36,991 nt of DNA. Source: Mariniblastus sp. (lineage in GTDB: Bacteria > Planctomycetota > Planctomycetia > Pirellulales > Pirellulaceae). Each line of letters opens with the position of its first letter. Position 1 is the stretch's first letter. Location of the stretch: the NCBI GenBank assembly GCA_029247405.1, contig JAQWLH010000255.1, positions 1 through 36,991 of the forward strand. Reading direction: 5' to 3'. Under the pieces are notes generated by a model, which saw nothing but the letters and a program-made list of their open reading frames with translations, searched no databases and had not been told where the DNA came from. Shown here one piece after another: positions 1 to 9,220 of the stretch. The position numbers and the translations under genes were made by a program.

Positions 1-253
1 CATCCACGACTTGGGAAATTCGTTTGGCATTGTAAATCGCGTGAAAAATCGCCACCAAGGAGGCAACCACCGTTCCACCTAAAATCAGCCAAATGACTTG
101 AGACGTGTCAAACCCCTTCGACTGATTGAGAAAAAAGCACCAAGCGGCGGCAAGCGCAGCAACGGACCAGATCAGCCCCAAGGCGAGCGCGACTCGACGG
201 ATTCGAACTCGACGTAAAACAGGTTCAAGCCGTTTTTGCAGCATTTCATCCAT
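1..253 (-). CDS. Membrane protein, partial (C-terminus beyond window edge)
   Basis: The reading frame begins with ATG at 253..251 on the minus strand and stays open to the window edge, so only the first 84 residues are visible. They start MDEMLQKRLEPVLRRVRIRR, a basic cytoplasmic segment, followed by two hydrophobic stretches (about residues 21-41 and 52-73) separated by a short polar loop, which indicates two membrane helices. The start overlaps the stop of the upstream BatA-like gene by one base (TAATG), so the two are probably translationally coupled. In planctomycete MoxR/DUF58/BatA clusters the next gene is often a large membrane protein of unknown role; this is inference from context. 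The family cannot be named from the visible part. Confidence 0.75.
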   Translation of the reverse strand, partial: MDEMLQKRLEPVLRRVRIRRVALALGLIWSVAALAAAWCFFLNQSKGFDTSQVIWLILGGTVVASLVAIFHAIYNAKRISQVVD

Positions 254-2472
254 TAGCTTAGCTCTCCACTAATTCCACTTGATTGGAATGTCGGTGTTCT
301 TTCTGTCAGCATGCGCGATTCGGTTCTGCCTGCTAACCAGGTTTCACCAATCAATAAAACGATCGCTCCGAAGATCAACCATTTCCAAAATTTTTGTCGG
401 TTTTCGATATCCCGGTCTCGCATTTCCTTCATCATTGCCAATTCATTGGAAGCCGTTTCCTGGTCACCCACTTTGACCTCAAACATTTCCAATTGTTCAA
501 TCGGAATTGTAGCGGTCGCACTTTCAGCGCGGTCAACATTGACCGCAAACTGGAGCTCTCCATTGCGAGTTACATCATTGGCATCTGGAGTCAACGAACT
601 CTTCTCATCGTCACCTCGAACGCGTGACGTCGACGGCTTGGTAAGCAGGCGATAAATCCCCGGTTGATCCACACCATCAAATCGAATTTGATCGGCTTCC
701 ACGACTTCCACTGTTCCATCCGGCTTGATCATTGATCGTTTTGCATTGGTTGGGGCAGCAGGAAACTGAATTGGCATTCCCACCAGAATCGACTTGTTTA
801 GCTCTGGTGCGTTGGCAGCAATTTCGACCAAACTGTTTATCCACGGAACAAACTTCGTGGAAAGTGCCAACTGACTGTCACTTGGATTCCACCCAGAAGC
901 CATTGCGAACACGGTACCCCCTGTTTGGCTTCCAACCCGCCAGACGGCCGGATCATCATTGTCAAATCGGGCTAAAACATGAGCTTTGTCCTCATCAACG
1001 AGGACCCTTGAGTTACGCCAAAACCGAATTCGCGTGAAATCATTAAAACGAGGATTGGCAAATGGCTTGAATAGCTGGCTCGAAAAGTCAATTTCTGCGA
1101 GCATCAAGTAGTTGGTACGGTCTCTCTTCTTTTCAGCTTGCTCGGCCACCGCATGAGCCAGAGTCCATCGTTCGACTGAATCGGCGACCTTCTTGTTGGA
1201 TAATACGAAAAGCACGGTTCCTCCGCCCTCGAGATATTGATCCACCTCTTCCTGCTTGGCTTGGTCAAGGACTGCCCCCACAACCACGAGGGTGGGCGGC
1301 GGCACACCGGGGGCACGCAACAGGTCGCCAACACCAAGTTGTCGCAGTCTAAATTTTCGCGACGGTGTATCGATCAACCCCCGCTTCAAGTAGAACTGAA
1401 GTTGCTCGGCATCGTTCGGACCATCCTCACCGATATAAACAATGTCCAATGCCTGCTGCTCAGTTGGCACGACATAATAGGTGTTGTCGAAGATTTCGTT
1501 GTCTCCTGTGACAACAAATTTGCGTGCGAAGCTTGCCTGATTCGGATCAACTTTCAAGACTCGGCTCGTTCCTGGTGACACATAGAAAGAAACGGGAGCG
1601 GTTTGAGTCGCCGCTGTTTCCTCCGTCCAACTGACCGAAAATTGCTCGTACGATGAATCTTCCGAGTTCAGCACTCGAATCCGAAGCGATGGATCCTCTT
1701 CCTCGGGAACCCGATCGAGCAATTGAACTGTCGCGTTGGAATAATCCTTGGGTTGAACTGTCAGGAATTTGACATACACGTCGGCGGGCCACTGAAACGC
1801 CTGCAGCGCTCCTGTCTTGGATCCTTTTTGCAGATCACTCACTACGACAATTTGAAGTTTCGCCGTCGTCGTACCATCTTTTGCGCGTTGCGAATCGCGC
1901 CAAACATCAAGCCGGTCGGCCACGGAGACGAGTGCCTTTCCCAAGTCGGATCGTTCCCACGAGGGCTCAAGCGTTTGCAGAGCACCACTGATCGCGGACG
2001 CTTGATTCGCGCCAACCTGAGAGCCGTCGCTAAAAGGGACAACCTGACTCACCTTTGAATCGAACGTAAGCAGCGAAACGTCATCACCATCTTCAAGCTC
2101 TGACAAAACCGACACTACATTCGATTTTGCCTGATCCCACAATCCAGCTCGCTGCATGCTGGCGCTGGTATCAAGCAGCACCACGACGCGACGATTGGCA
2201 ATCTCAAATTCAGAAAGCGAATCACTTCCTCGAAAAAACGGCCGCATAAACGCAATCGCCACCAACGCAATCGCTAAGGAGCGCATCAGCAAAAGCAACC
2301 AGTTTTCCAGCCGACTACGTCGCGTCAACGTGGGCGGCGAAGGCTTGAGAAACATCAAAGAGCTGAACTCGGTTTGCCCCTTGGGGGTCCGTCGAATCAA
2401 GTGGAACAGGATGGGGAATGCGATCGCCATCGCCCCCAATCCAAACAGCCAGGTCATCAATCCCAAACCCAT
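253..2472 (-). CDS. BatA-like membrane protein with von Willebrand factor A domain
   Basis: The 739-residue product starts with a BatA N-terminal domain: two membrane helices (about residues 5-26 and 56-80) around the typical LFHLIRR and RSRLENWLLLLMRS segments. A von Willebrand A domain follows, with an intact metal-ion-dependent adhesion motif DTSAS at residues 101-105. A long periplasmic region and a final helix near residues 699-720 complete it. Proteins of this type sit in the envelope and are thought to work with MoxR ATPases in protein maturation or stress tolerance; the substrate is unknown. The ATG overlaps the TAA of the DUF58 gene (TAATG), and its own TAA overlaps the next ATG in the same way. 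Family assignment is firm, function is inferred. Confidence 0.92.
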   Translation of the reverse strand: MGLGLMTWLFGLGAMAIAFPILFHLIRRTPKGQTEFSSLMFLKPSPPTLTRRSRLENWLLLLMRSLAIALVAIAFMRPFFRGSDSLSEFEIANRRVVVLLDTSASMQRAGLWDQAKSNVVSVLSELEDGDDVSLLTFDSKVSQVVPFSDGSQVGANQASAISGALQTLEPSWERSDLGKALVSVADRLDVWRDSQRAKDGTTTAKLQIVVVSDLQKGSKTGALQAFQWPADVYVKFLTVQPKDYSNATVQLLDRVPEEEDPSLRIRVLNSEDSSYEQFSVSWTEETAATQTAPVSFYVSPGTSRVLKVDPNQASFARKFVVTGDNEIFDNTYYVVPTEQQALDIVYIGEDGPNDAEQLQFYLKRGLIDTPSRKFRLRQLGVGDLLRAPGVPPPTLVVVGAVLDQAKQEEVDQYLEGGGTVLFVLSNKKVADSVERWTLAHAVAEQAEKKRDRTNYLMLAEIDFSSQLFKPFANPRFNDFTRIRFWRNSRVLVDEDKAHVLARFDNDDPAVWRVGSQTGGTVFAMASGWNPSDSQLALSTKFVPWINSLVEIAANAPELNKSILVGMPIQFPAAPTNAKRSMIKPDGTVEVVEADQIRFDGVDQPGIYRLLTKPSTSRVRGDDEKSSLTPDANDVTRNGELQFAVNVDRAESATATIPIEQLEMFEVKVGDQETASNELAMMKEMRDRDIENRQKFWKWLIFGAIVLLIGETWLAGRTESRMLTERTPTFQSSGISGELS

Positions 2473-3434
2473 TATCGACCTCCCACTTGCACGGCCCGCT
2501 TGACCGATCGGCCACGATGAGCACGTGCCTGCAACAGGTCAAACAAAGCTACTTCTAAGGGTTGATCCGTTCTAATTTGGAAATAATCAACTCCGAGCTG
2601 GTCACACGTTTTTTTAATCGCTGTTTCATGCTCGTCGAAACCCAGCTTGTAATTCTCGACCGCAGTCTGCGGATCAACGTAAATTTCTTTCCCTGTTTCG
2701 AGGTCTCGGAACATCGTGGCCCGATCGAATTTAAAATCAATCTCGGCAGGATCGAGCGTGCGCAGAATTACAACATCGTGTCCGCGCGAGCGCAAGTAAC
2801 CAAGATTCTTTTCCAACTGTTCGACCGGCGCCAGCAAATCAGAAATCAAAACAACCAGCCCCCGTTTGCTGACGGTTTGAGCAATCTGAGCTAACGGCGC
2901 TGCTAAATCGGTCGAGTTTCCCGAAGTCGCGCGCTCCAAAGTCATCATCAACCGCCGCAGATGACCGGCTCGGTATCGAGGAGGAACCAGATCCAGAATT
3001 CCCTCGCCAAACGTTAGAACTCCGACCGCATCTCGCTGATGATTCAAGAACCAAGCCAACGTCGCGGCCATTGTTTTGGCATATTCTGCTTTACTAAACT
3101 CAAGCGTGCCGAACCCCATCGACTGACTCATGTCCACCAGCAAATAACACCGGAGATTTGTTTCGTCTTCAAAGCGTTTAATGTAGTAACGATCGCGTCG
3201 AGCAAACAGTTTCCAGTCGAGATATCGCAGATCATCGCCCACCGAATATTGACGATAGTCAGTGAACTCGACGGAAAATCCGTGATAGGGGCTGCGATGA
3301 AGCCCAGACAAAAACCCTTCAACGACAATTTTGGCGCGCATCTCGAGGTTCTTGATACGCATAATGGTCTCAGGTGAAACGCCGGAGACTTGGCGATTGG
3401 CTGGAGTTTCGGTACTTGGTTGGATTTCTGACAA
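2472..3434 (-). CDS. DUF58 domain protein (von Willebrand A-like)
   Basis: The 320-residue protein has the DUF58 signature in its first third, with GDDLRYLDWKLFARRDRYYI at about residues 67-86, followed by a von Willebrand A-like fold whose metal motif DMSQS lies at residues 101-105. No signal peptide or membrane helix is seen, so it is probably cytoplasmic. DUF58 proteins regularly lie between MoxR and BatA genes, as here, and are presumed partners of the MoxR ATPase. The frame opens at a TTG (3434..3432); an internal ATG at residue 25 is an alternative start, but upstream residues are plausible coding sequence and a GGAAG lies about 12 bases before the TTG. A 189-base gap separates it from moxR. 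Confidence 0.92.
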   Translation of the reverse strand: MSEIQPSTETPANRQVSGVSPETIMRIKNLEMRAKIVVEGFLSGLHRSPYHGFSVEFTDYRQYSVGDDLRYLDWKLFARRDRYYIKRFEDETNLRCYLLVDMSQSMGFGTLEFSKAEYAKTMAATLAWFLNHQRDAVGVLTFGEGILDLVPPRYRAGHLRRLMMTLERATSGNSTDLAAPLAQIAQTVSKRGLVVLISDLLAPVEQLEKNLGYLRSRGHDVVILRTLDPAEIDFKFDRATMFRDLETGKEIYVDPQTAVENYKLGFDEHETAIKKTCDQLGVDYFQIRTDQPLEVALFDLLQARAHRGRSVKRAVQVGGR

Positions 3435-3515
3435 AAGTTTAAATTACTTCCTCTGATCAAGCGGGCAAATGACAGTGTGCCGAGATTCAGTTTTGTGGTT
3501 GAAGTTCACTCTTTT

Positions 3516-3529
3516 TGGAGACGTCTCCA
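3516..3529. promoter_or_regulatory. 14-bp perfect palindrome between moxR and the DUF58 gene
   Basis: TGGAGACGTCTCCA is a perfect palindrome in the 189-base gap between the two genes. On the minus strand it is followed by a run of A rather than T, so it is not a standard intrinsic terminator for the moxR transcript. A dimeric-regulator operator or an RNA hairpin tuning downstream expression are both possible; this is inference. Confidence 0.35.
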
Positions 3530-3623
3530 GATGCCGGGCCAGATCCTTTGAATACTTTGCTCTAGCTTTTAACACGATTACATTTCTCGGCTTGAATTTG
3601 GATAACTGGGGCCGGGCTTTTGC

Positions 3624-4634
3624 CTAGGCTTCAATTGGTGGCTTCACATGCTCTAAAAGCTGTTCGATAATTTTTTCAACCGTAACTCCATCTGCCTCAG
3701 CACGGTAACTGGGCAAAATTCGGTGACGTAAAACCGGTGCAGCGAGCGCTTGAATGTCTTCCAAATTCACGTGTGAGCGCCCGTTGAACAGGGCCCTCGC
3801 TTTGGAGCCCAAAATCAAATTTTGGCCGCCCCGAAGTCCCGCACCCCAGTTGACAAATTGATTTACAAAATCAGGCGCTCCCTCTCGATTGGGCCGGCTT
3901 GCATCTGCGATCTGAACGGCGTATCGCACCAGCTCCTCGGCGACTGGAACCTTTCGAACAGTCAAGTGAAAACGACGCACATCATCGGCGGAAAACAGCT
4001 GTCCGATAGAGGGACTAAAGTCAGAGGTTGTTTGCTGAACGACTTTGACTTCGTCATCCTGACTCAAATATTCAATTCGAACATTGAACATGAATCGGTC
4101 AAGCTGAGCCTCCGGAAGCGGATACGTACCTTCCATTTCGATTGGATTTTGTGTCGCTAAAACGAAGAATGGCTCTTCGAGTTTGTAACTCGTCCCAGCA
4201 GCAGTCACTTGATGTTCTTGCATCGCCTCCAGCAACGCGGCTTGGGTTTTGGGAGGGGTTCGGTTGATTTCATCGGCCAGAACAACGTTCGAAAAGATCG
4301 GCCCCTTTACAAATTGCATCTGGCGCCCCCCTTCAGCAGTCTCCTGCAAAATTTCGGTCCCGGTAATATCGGCCGGCATCAAGTCAGGGGTAAATTGAAT
4401 GCGACGAAAGTCCAAGTCAAAAATCTGGGCGATACTTCGCACCAGCAACGTCTTGGCCAGACCTGGCGCACCAGTAATCAAACAGTTCCCACCGGCAAAC
4501 AAACTAACCAGCAATTGCTCAATGACGTCTTCCTGTCCGACGATAACTTTGGAAAGCTGTTCAAAGATCTTATCGCGACCTTCACGAATCTGTTGAACGG
4601 CGAGTTGCTCTTCTTCAAAAGTGTTGAGTGACAC
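3624..4634 (-). CDS. MoxR-family AAA+ ATPase
   Basis: The 336-residue protein is a full-length MoxR AAA+ ATPase. The Walker A motif GAPGLAKT lies at residues 55-62 and the Walker B motif VVLADEIN at 117-124, followed by the family-typical NRTPPKTQAALLEAMQE. A second typical stretch, FVLATQNPIEMEGTYPLPEA, lies further on as sensor 1. It is cytoplasmic and probably acts as a chaperone for the von Willebrand A proteins encoded downstream. The frame opens with GTG, supported by a GGAG about seven bases upstream. It follows the DUF4159 gene by 52 bases, in the same operon. Confidence 0.95.
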   Translation of the reverse strand: MSLNTFEEEQLAVQQIREGRDKIFEQLSKVIVGQEDVIEQLLVSLFAGGNCLITGAPGLAKTLLVRSIAQIFDLDFRRIQFTPDLMPADITGTEILQETAEGGRQMQFVKGPIFSNVVLADEINRTPPKTQAALLEAMQEHQVTAAGTSYKLEEPFFVLATQNPIEMEGTYPLPEAQLDRFMFNVRIEYLSQDDEVKVVQQTTSDFSPSIGQLFSADDVRRFHLTVRKVPVAEELVRYAVQIADASRPNREGAPDFVNQFVNWGAGLRGGQNLILGSKARALFNGRSHVNLEDIQALAAPVLRHRILPSYRAEADGVTVEKIIEQLLEHVKPPIEA

Positions 4635-4686
4635 GGACGACTCCGATTGGCATTTAATTAGTGATGTTGCGGTTGTTCTATCAATC

Positions 4687-5544
4687 TCAATGGGTCAACG
4701 CGTAAGTCACGATGTTGATCCCCAGTGGATAGGCGAATGGTTCTGAATAAGTCTCAAAGTATCCACGAGAGACGCCTTCCTGCTCCCAGCCGTCACCCAA
4801 ATCAGTGTTGTGACAAATGAATACCATCATTCGACGGTCATCATCAAAGATGCCGCGATAATGGGCGACTTGAGCGTCATATCGCTCGGTCCGCATGCCA
4901 TTCATGTAATGGCCGATACTTGGAATCTGAGGCTTCTCGTTGAGGTCATAGACAATATGAAAGATATCATGTTCAAGCGGCACTTCCTCGGATTCTCGAT
5001 CAGGGAAAACACGCTTCATTTCAGCATTAAAATTTCGCCACTCATCTTCGCCCCAGAAATCATCAACCATCAGGAACCCACCCTTGGTCAAATATTTCCG
5101 CAACGCGACAACCTCGGCGGGGCTAAACTCCAGATTCCCAGGCTCGATAATGTAAATAAACGGATAATCGAATAGCTCTTCATCAGTAAGCCGAAGGATA
5201 ACTCCGTTGGGATCGACTTCGAGTGATGTCAATTGTTTAAGACGAAAGGAGAGATTCAGATCTGCGTCGGGATAATCGGTGCGCCACTTGCCACCTCGTC
5301 GCCCCCAACCACCCCCGCCCCAGGAATCGTATTGAACACGCACAAAGGTAAACACGTCGTGCTCGAATTCCTGACTCTTTTCCCAGAGGGGGACGCCATT
5401 GCGATCATCATTCGATCTTCGGTAACCATCATTGGCACGGCGATTTCCGCTATAACGGCGCTGGTACTCCTGAGCAAACGCAACCCCGCCAATCAAGATT
5501 GCCATTCCAATCAGCGGCCATTTCAATTTTTGAAAGCCAGTCAC
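4687..5544 (-). CDS. DUF4159 domain protein, exported or membrane-anchored
   Basis: The 285-residue protein has an N-terminal hydrophobic segment (about residues 8-24, ending near AFAQ) that looks like a signal peptide, followed by a short Arg/Asn/Tyr-rich linker. The remainder matches DUF4159, with the Gly/Trp-rich stretch SWGGGGWGRRGG and a central GGFLMVDDFWG. The domain resembles glutamine-amidotransferase-like folds but has no known reaction. The start is GTG, well supported by AAGGAG five bases upstream. The start overlaps the TGA of the TPR gene by four bases (GTGA), so translation is likely coupled. DUF4159 genes commonly accompany MoxR/BatA clusters in planctomycetes. Confidence 0.88.
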   Translation of the reverse strand: MTGFQKLKWPLIGMAILIGGVAFAQEYQRRYSGNRRANDGYRRSNDDRNGVPLWEKSQEFEHDVFTFVRVQYDSWGGGGWGRRGGKWRTDYPDADLNLSFRLKQLTSLEVDPNGVILRLTDEELFDYPFIYIIEPGNLEFSPAEVVALRKYLTKGGFLMVDDFWGEDEWRNFNAEMKRVFPDRESEEVPLEHDIFHIVYDLNEKPQIPSIGHYMNGMRTERYDAQVAHYRGIFDDDRRMMVFICHNTDLGDGWEQEGVSRGYFETYSEPFAYPLGINIVTYALTH

Positions 5545-8165
5545 GGCAACTCCTTTTTAGCCGGAGGTGTTTCGGGCCTCTTGTCACTTGCGGCGGGCAC
5601 TTTCTCTCCGTCAAGCTGCTCCACAATTTTCAGAAATAATGAATGTGCATCGCGGTAGCGAGGTGCTTTGTCGAGCGCCATCATGGCCTGCCGTTTCGCC
5701 AGCACCAGTTGATGTTTTCGAAAATGCGCGGAAGCCAAGCGAAAATGCACATCGGCCGCATCTAAAGGATTCATCTTTGCCAACACGCTGAGCGATTGAA
5801 TCAGCGCTTCGTCATCGTTGGTTTTTTCAGCAGCAATCGAAAGGTAACGGTGAGGCGTAATCAATAGTGGATTGAGCGCCAACAAACGCGTGGCGTATTT
5901 CTTGACCTTCTCCCAATCCTTTTTACCCGTCGTCACCTCCAAGAGTGTTGTGAACAGCTCGACACTATCGGCTTCCATTTCGGCAAATTTCTCAAGAGTT
6001 GCGAACTCTTTTTCCTTCTCGCCGATTTCTCGATAGGCCCGCGCAAGCAGAGGATAAGGAGATTTCGTGACCGGACTCAACTGATTGGCCCGTTCCAAAA
6101 GTGAAATCGTTTTTAGCCACTCTTTATTTTCAAAGCGAACCTGCGCTTCGGCCATTAGCCCAACCAGGTTGTCTGGATGATCTTCATTCCAGCGGGCCAG
6201 CACCTCAACGTTGGGCAGTTTCATCTGCTCCTGCTTGTCCCAGGTGGCATCGGGCGCGAGAGAATCGGCCCGAGCCTGAGCAAATTTAGCAAACTCCTTG
6301 TCGATGAATTCGGGCGGCGCAACATGTCGCCGCAGTGCATCATTGATTGGCGTCCCCAAGCTTAAATCGTCCAGCACTTTCAAGAGAGAAGGCAACCCGA
6401 AATTTTCGATGATATATTCCACCACCAACGATGATTCGTAGTAGGCAAACTGCAGATGCAACGGCGATTTCGGTCTGAGGAAGGCACCGCTCAACTTGCT
6501 CACAGGTGTCAAATCTTCACTGAAAATCATTTCGCGATATTGAACATTAATCGTGTCACCCCAAGCCGGGTTCGCGAGTTTTTCCTCATAGACCGAGATT
6601 CCCTCGCTTAGCCAGCGCGGCATTTTGTTCTTTGTTTTCTGGAGCGTAACCACGTGACAAAATTCATGCCACAGAACCGATTCCCAACTTGTCAGGCCCA
6701 CCCCTTGGGCGGCTGGACTATTCATGGTGATCACTCGACCAAAACAAACCCCCAGAAATCCTGCTCCACCGGGAATGCCAAAGGTTCGGATTGCAAAATC
6801 TGTTTGCCGCGGAAAAATCTCAATGAAGATGGGTGATTCCAGTTCGACCGCGTACTTCTCAACCAACTTGTCATGGGCGGCGGTCACGAGGTCCAATACC
6901 TGTTCACCATAAATACTGGCCTCCTCCGCCTCCATTCGAACTACAAATCCGCCCCGCTTCAAAGTCTTAAAATCGGAAATCTCATCTCGCAAGGTAACTA
7001 AGTTGTGAGCCAAAACGCTGTACTGATCAGCGTCGAAAACTTCATCGGCCAATTCCCACCCCTCTCGCTGCTGCCCCAGCCTTAACAAGTCGTTGGCTAA
7101 CTGCATTTTGGCAGGCAAAAACCGCCGATCGTACACCAGTGCACGGCGCTGGCATTTTTCGCCTTCGGCAAATCGGTATTTTTCGGAAAGCTCGCGACCA
7201 ATGATGTGATCAACGGCTGGATTGTCCTGCCAACTCGACAAAGCCTCGTTGCGAAACTTGGCTTCTTTCTCGGGATCGTTTTGTAGATGTGCGATCACAG
7301 ACTTATAAGCCCACGCTTCGAATTGCTTTGGATTAACCTCAAGGATTGCGTTGAGTGTGTTGGATGCGTCTTCGTAGTTCTCGGAACTAATTTGCCCATC
7401 AGCAACTAAAAGTAAACAAGGCACATGTGCCTTGTTGATCTTCAACGCCGACTGAACCGCAGCATTCATTTTCTCAGAATCACTCGGTTTGTATGCGGTT
7501 GCCAACTGGTAGATCGCGTCAGTGTTCTTCGGTTGCAGTTCCAAGAGTTTAAGAAAATTCTCAGCCGCCAGGCCGTAATCGTGTTTAGCCATCGCCAACT
7601 CGCCAATGGCCAAATAGACAGCCGGATTTTTGGGCTCACGCTTTCTGACGGGAAAAAAATAATCGTCGAGAACCCCCTTGGCATCTCCCCCCAGTTTCAA
7701 AATAAGTTTGCCCAGCAAAATTTGATTGGCTGAGTCTCGATATAGAAATCGATTGGCTGCTACCAATTCGCGCATCTCCTCCATTATCACCAATGCACGC
7801 TTCGTTTGCCCATTAAACCGACACACCTCTTCCCCTACCCAACGAATCCGAATGCTGTTCGGAAATCGCTCAATTGCCGCGTCGACCGTTTCCAGCGCTT
7901 TCGCGTACTCTCCCTGCTCCATCTGAGCCGCGATGATCAGCAGTTGCCATTTTTCCTCAGTGCTAAAATTACTAAGACCCGCTTGAATGAGCTTGGCCAG
8001 TGAAATTGAATCGTCAAATTTTCCTTCATTAAAAAGCCGAATCGCTCGCTCAGCCTCTGTTTCTGACGCTCCCGACTGCGAGTCCTGTTTCTTCATCGCC
8101 AATCTGACACGAGCGGCCGCTGCCGATGAATCTAAAAGACCAATAGCGAACGTCATGCCTAACAT
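5541..8165 (-). CDS. TPR protein with peptidase-MA-like metalloprotease domain
   Basis: The 874-residue protein has tetratricopeptide-like helical repeats in about residues 35-390 and again from about 655 to 850, flanking a central gluzincin-like domain. That domain carries HEFCH (H500, E501, H504) and a downstream PRWLSEG with E521 as the likely third zinc ligand, the arrangement typical of the peptidase MA group. A hydrophobic N-terminus suggests export. The ATG at 8165 gives MLGMTFAIGLLDSS, a short signal. An in-frame CTG at 8222 would add about 19 residues and a positively charged n-region, making a better signal peptide; no ATG, GTG or TTG is available between it and the upstream stop at 8259-8261. 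It is the first gene of the MoxR train. Substrate unknown. Confidence 0.85.
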   Translation of the reverse strand: MLGMTFAIGLLDSSAAAARVRLAMKKQDSQSGASETEAERAIRLFNEGKFDDSISLAKLIQAGLSNFSTEEKWQLLIIAAQMEQGEYAKALETVDAAIERFPNSIRIRWVGEEVCRFNGQTKRALVIMEEMRELVAANRFLYRDSANQILLGKLILKLGGDAKGVLDDYFFPVRKREPKNPAVYLAIGELAMAKHDYGLAAENFLKLLELQPKNTDAIYQLATAYKPSDSEKMNAAVQSALKINKAHVPCLLLVADGQISSENYEDASNTLNAILEVNPKQFEAWAYKSVIAHLQNDPEKEAKFRNEALSSWQDNPAVDHIIGRELSEKYRFAEGEKCQRRALVYDRRFLPAKMQLANDLLRLGQQREGWELADEVFDADQYSVLAHNLVTLRDEISDFKTLKRGGFVVRMEAEEASIYGEQVLDLVTAAHDKLVEKYAVELESPIFIEIFPRQTDFAIRTFGIPGGAGFLGVCFGRVITMNSPAAQGVGLTSWESVLWHEFCHVVTLQKTKNKMPRWLSEGISVYEEKLANPAWGDTINVQYREMIFSEDLTPVSKLSGAFLRPKSPLHLQFAYYESSLVVEYIIENFGLPSLLKVLDDLSLGTPINDALRRHVAPPEFIDKEFAKFAQARADSLAPDATWDKQEQMKLPNVEVLARWNEDHPDNLVGLMAEAQVRFENKEWLKTISLLERANQLSPVTKSPYPLLARAYREIGEKEKEFATLEKFAEMEADSVELFTTLLEVTTGKKDWEKVKKYATRLLALNPLLITPHRYLSIAAEKTNDDEALIQSLSVLAKMNPLDAADVHFRLASAHFRKHQLVLAKRQAMMALDKAPRYRDAHSLFLKIVEQLDGEKVPAASDKRPETPPAKKELP

Positions 8166-8268
8166 CGCGATAAGCGTGGGCCATACGAGTTGGGGCGATC
8201 TGGATAAAATGTGTCTACTCAGCTGCTGATTTGAATTGGCAACGAAAACCCTTAAAGATTAAACGCAT

Positions 8269-8296
8269 TTTTGCATGCAAAGTTACGAATGCAAAA
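8269..8296. promoter_or_regulatory. Cluster of ATGCAAA half-sites in a divergent promoter region
   Basis: A 12-bp perfect palindrome TTTGCATGCAAA (8270-8281) is followed eight bases later by ATGCAAAA (8289-8296). This gives three copies of the half-site ATGCAAA, one inverted and two direct. It also gives an inverted repeat TTTTGCAT/ATGCAAAA with a 12-base spacer. It lies between the divergent TPR gene (8165) and the 8442 gene, where an operator would be expected. No regulator gene is adjacent. Confidence 0.35.
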
Positions 8297-8441
8297 TTGT
8301 TTTCGTCTGTTTTCCGCGTTAACCATCGATTCCTTGATTTCCTATGTGCAATCCATTACTTTTTTGGCTGAAACGGCAAGACGTTCATTCGATTAAGCCT
8401 CGATTAACAAAATCAATTAATTCATCAAGGATGGCCTCAGG

Positions 8442-9167
8442 ATGTGGGCGACTTCAACAGGAGACAGGACGCTGGTGGCAGATGAAGCCCAACTGTTTCT
8501 AAACTCAGTTGGCTACCTTCATGACATGATCACATCTGCAGTTGATCTGGGAGAGGCCTATTCGACTGATGTCGCCATGTTTAATACGCTGCAACCGACT
8601 CAGCAAATGGCGATGCTACATGAGGTGGCGCACGGATTGCTCGATCCAGAGACTCCCATTGTTAAACTGACAGCAGTGCGAGAAGCGACAGTTTACGCAA
8701 TTTATCGCCAGCTGAATTCGCTGCTTGAGATTGAATTTGAAATGTCTCAAATGAACCGGCCTGATTTCTATCATCGCGAAACCATGATTCGAGCTTGCCA
8801 ACAGACCTGCTCGCTCCCCTCTGAGTGGTCTGACGGATTCGAGCCCGAGTTGGCACCCGGGCACGAACCTCCTGATTTGCAATCCGTTGATTTGAATAAG
8901 TGGAAAAACACCGTCGAGTTCCTCGCAGACCAAGTCCTGTGGGATCGAGATTTTGAGCTGGAAGCCGTTTTTGCAGATCACGATCCTCAAAAAGTAAAAG
9001 CCATCAAACAATTCATGGGAATCAACAACGACTACTTTGCAGTCGCTGCTCCGGATGCCAATTCGCAAGAATATATGAAGTTGCACCGGGAGCTTGTTGG
9101 ATTAACTCGCAGCCTCCGGCATCAGCCAAACATGTTCGATAGCGGCGAGTCCACTCCTCCCTTCTAA
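8442..9167 (+). CDS. Hypothetical protein with HEVAH motif
   Basis: The 241-residue soluble, acidic protein was not recognised. It lacks a signal peptide or membrane helix. Residues 60-64 read HEVAH within AMLHEVAHGLLD, which fits the HExxH zinc-binding pattern, and E81 in an AVREATVYAIY helix could be a third ligand as in small gluzincins. The motif could also be chance, because the rest shows no recognisable protease layout. The ATG at 8442 is chosen because upstream sequence lacks another good start. The next gene (9221) runs in the same direction 53 bases later, so the two may be co-transcribed. Confidence 0.7.
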   Translation: MWATSTGDRTLVADEAQLFLNSVGYLHDMITSAVDLGEAYSTDVAMFNTLQPTQQMAMLHEVAHGLLDPETPIVKLTAVREATVYAIYRQLNSLLEIEFEMSQMNRPDFYHRETMIRACQQTCSLPSEWSDGFEPELAPGHEPPDLQSVDLNKWKNTVEFLADQVLWDRDFELEAVFADHDPQKVKAIKQFMGINNDYFAVAAPDANSQEYMKLHRELVGLTRSLRHQPNMFDSGESTPPF

Positions 9168-9220
9168 TGATCGCGCGAAAGCGATGACAACCAAGCAGCC
9201 CCAACCCGAAAAGGCCTCCG

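Noticed and set aside
195-215. GATTCGAAC-like string resembling a tRNA T-arm
   Set aside because: It is coding sequence of the partial membrane protein (Arg-rich N-terminus) and no cloverleaf can be drawn around it.
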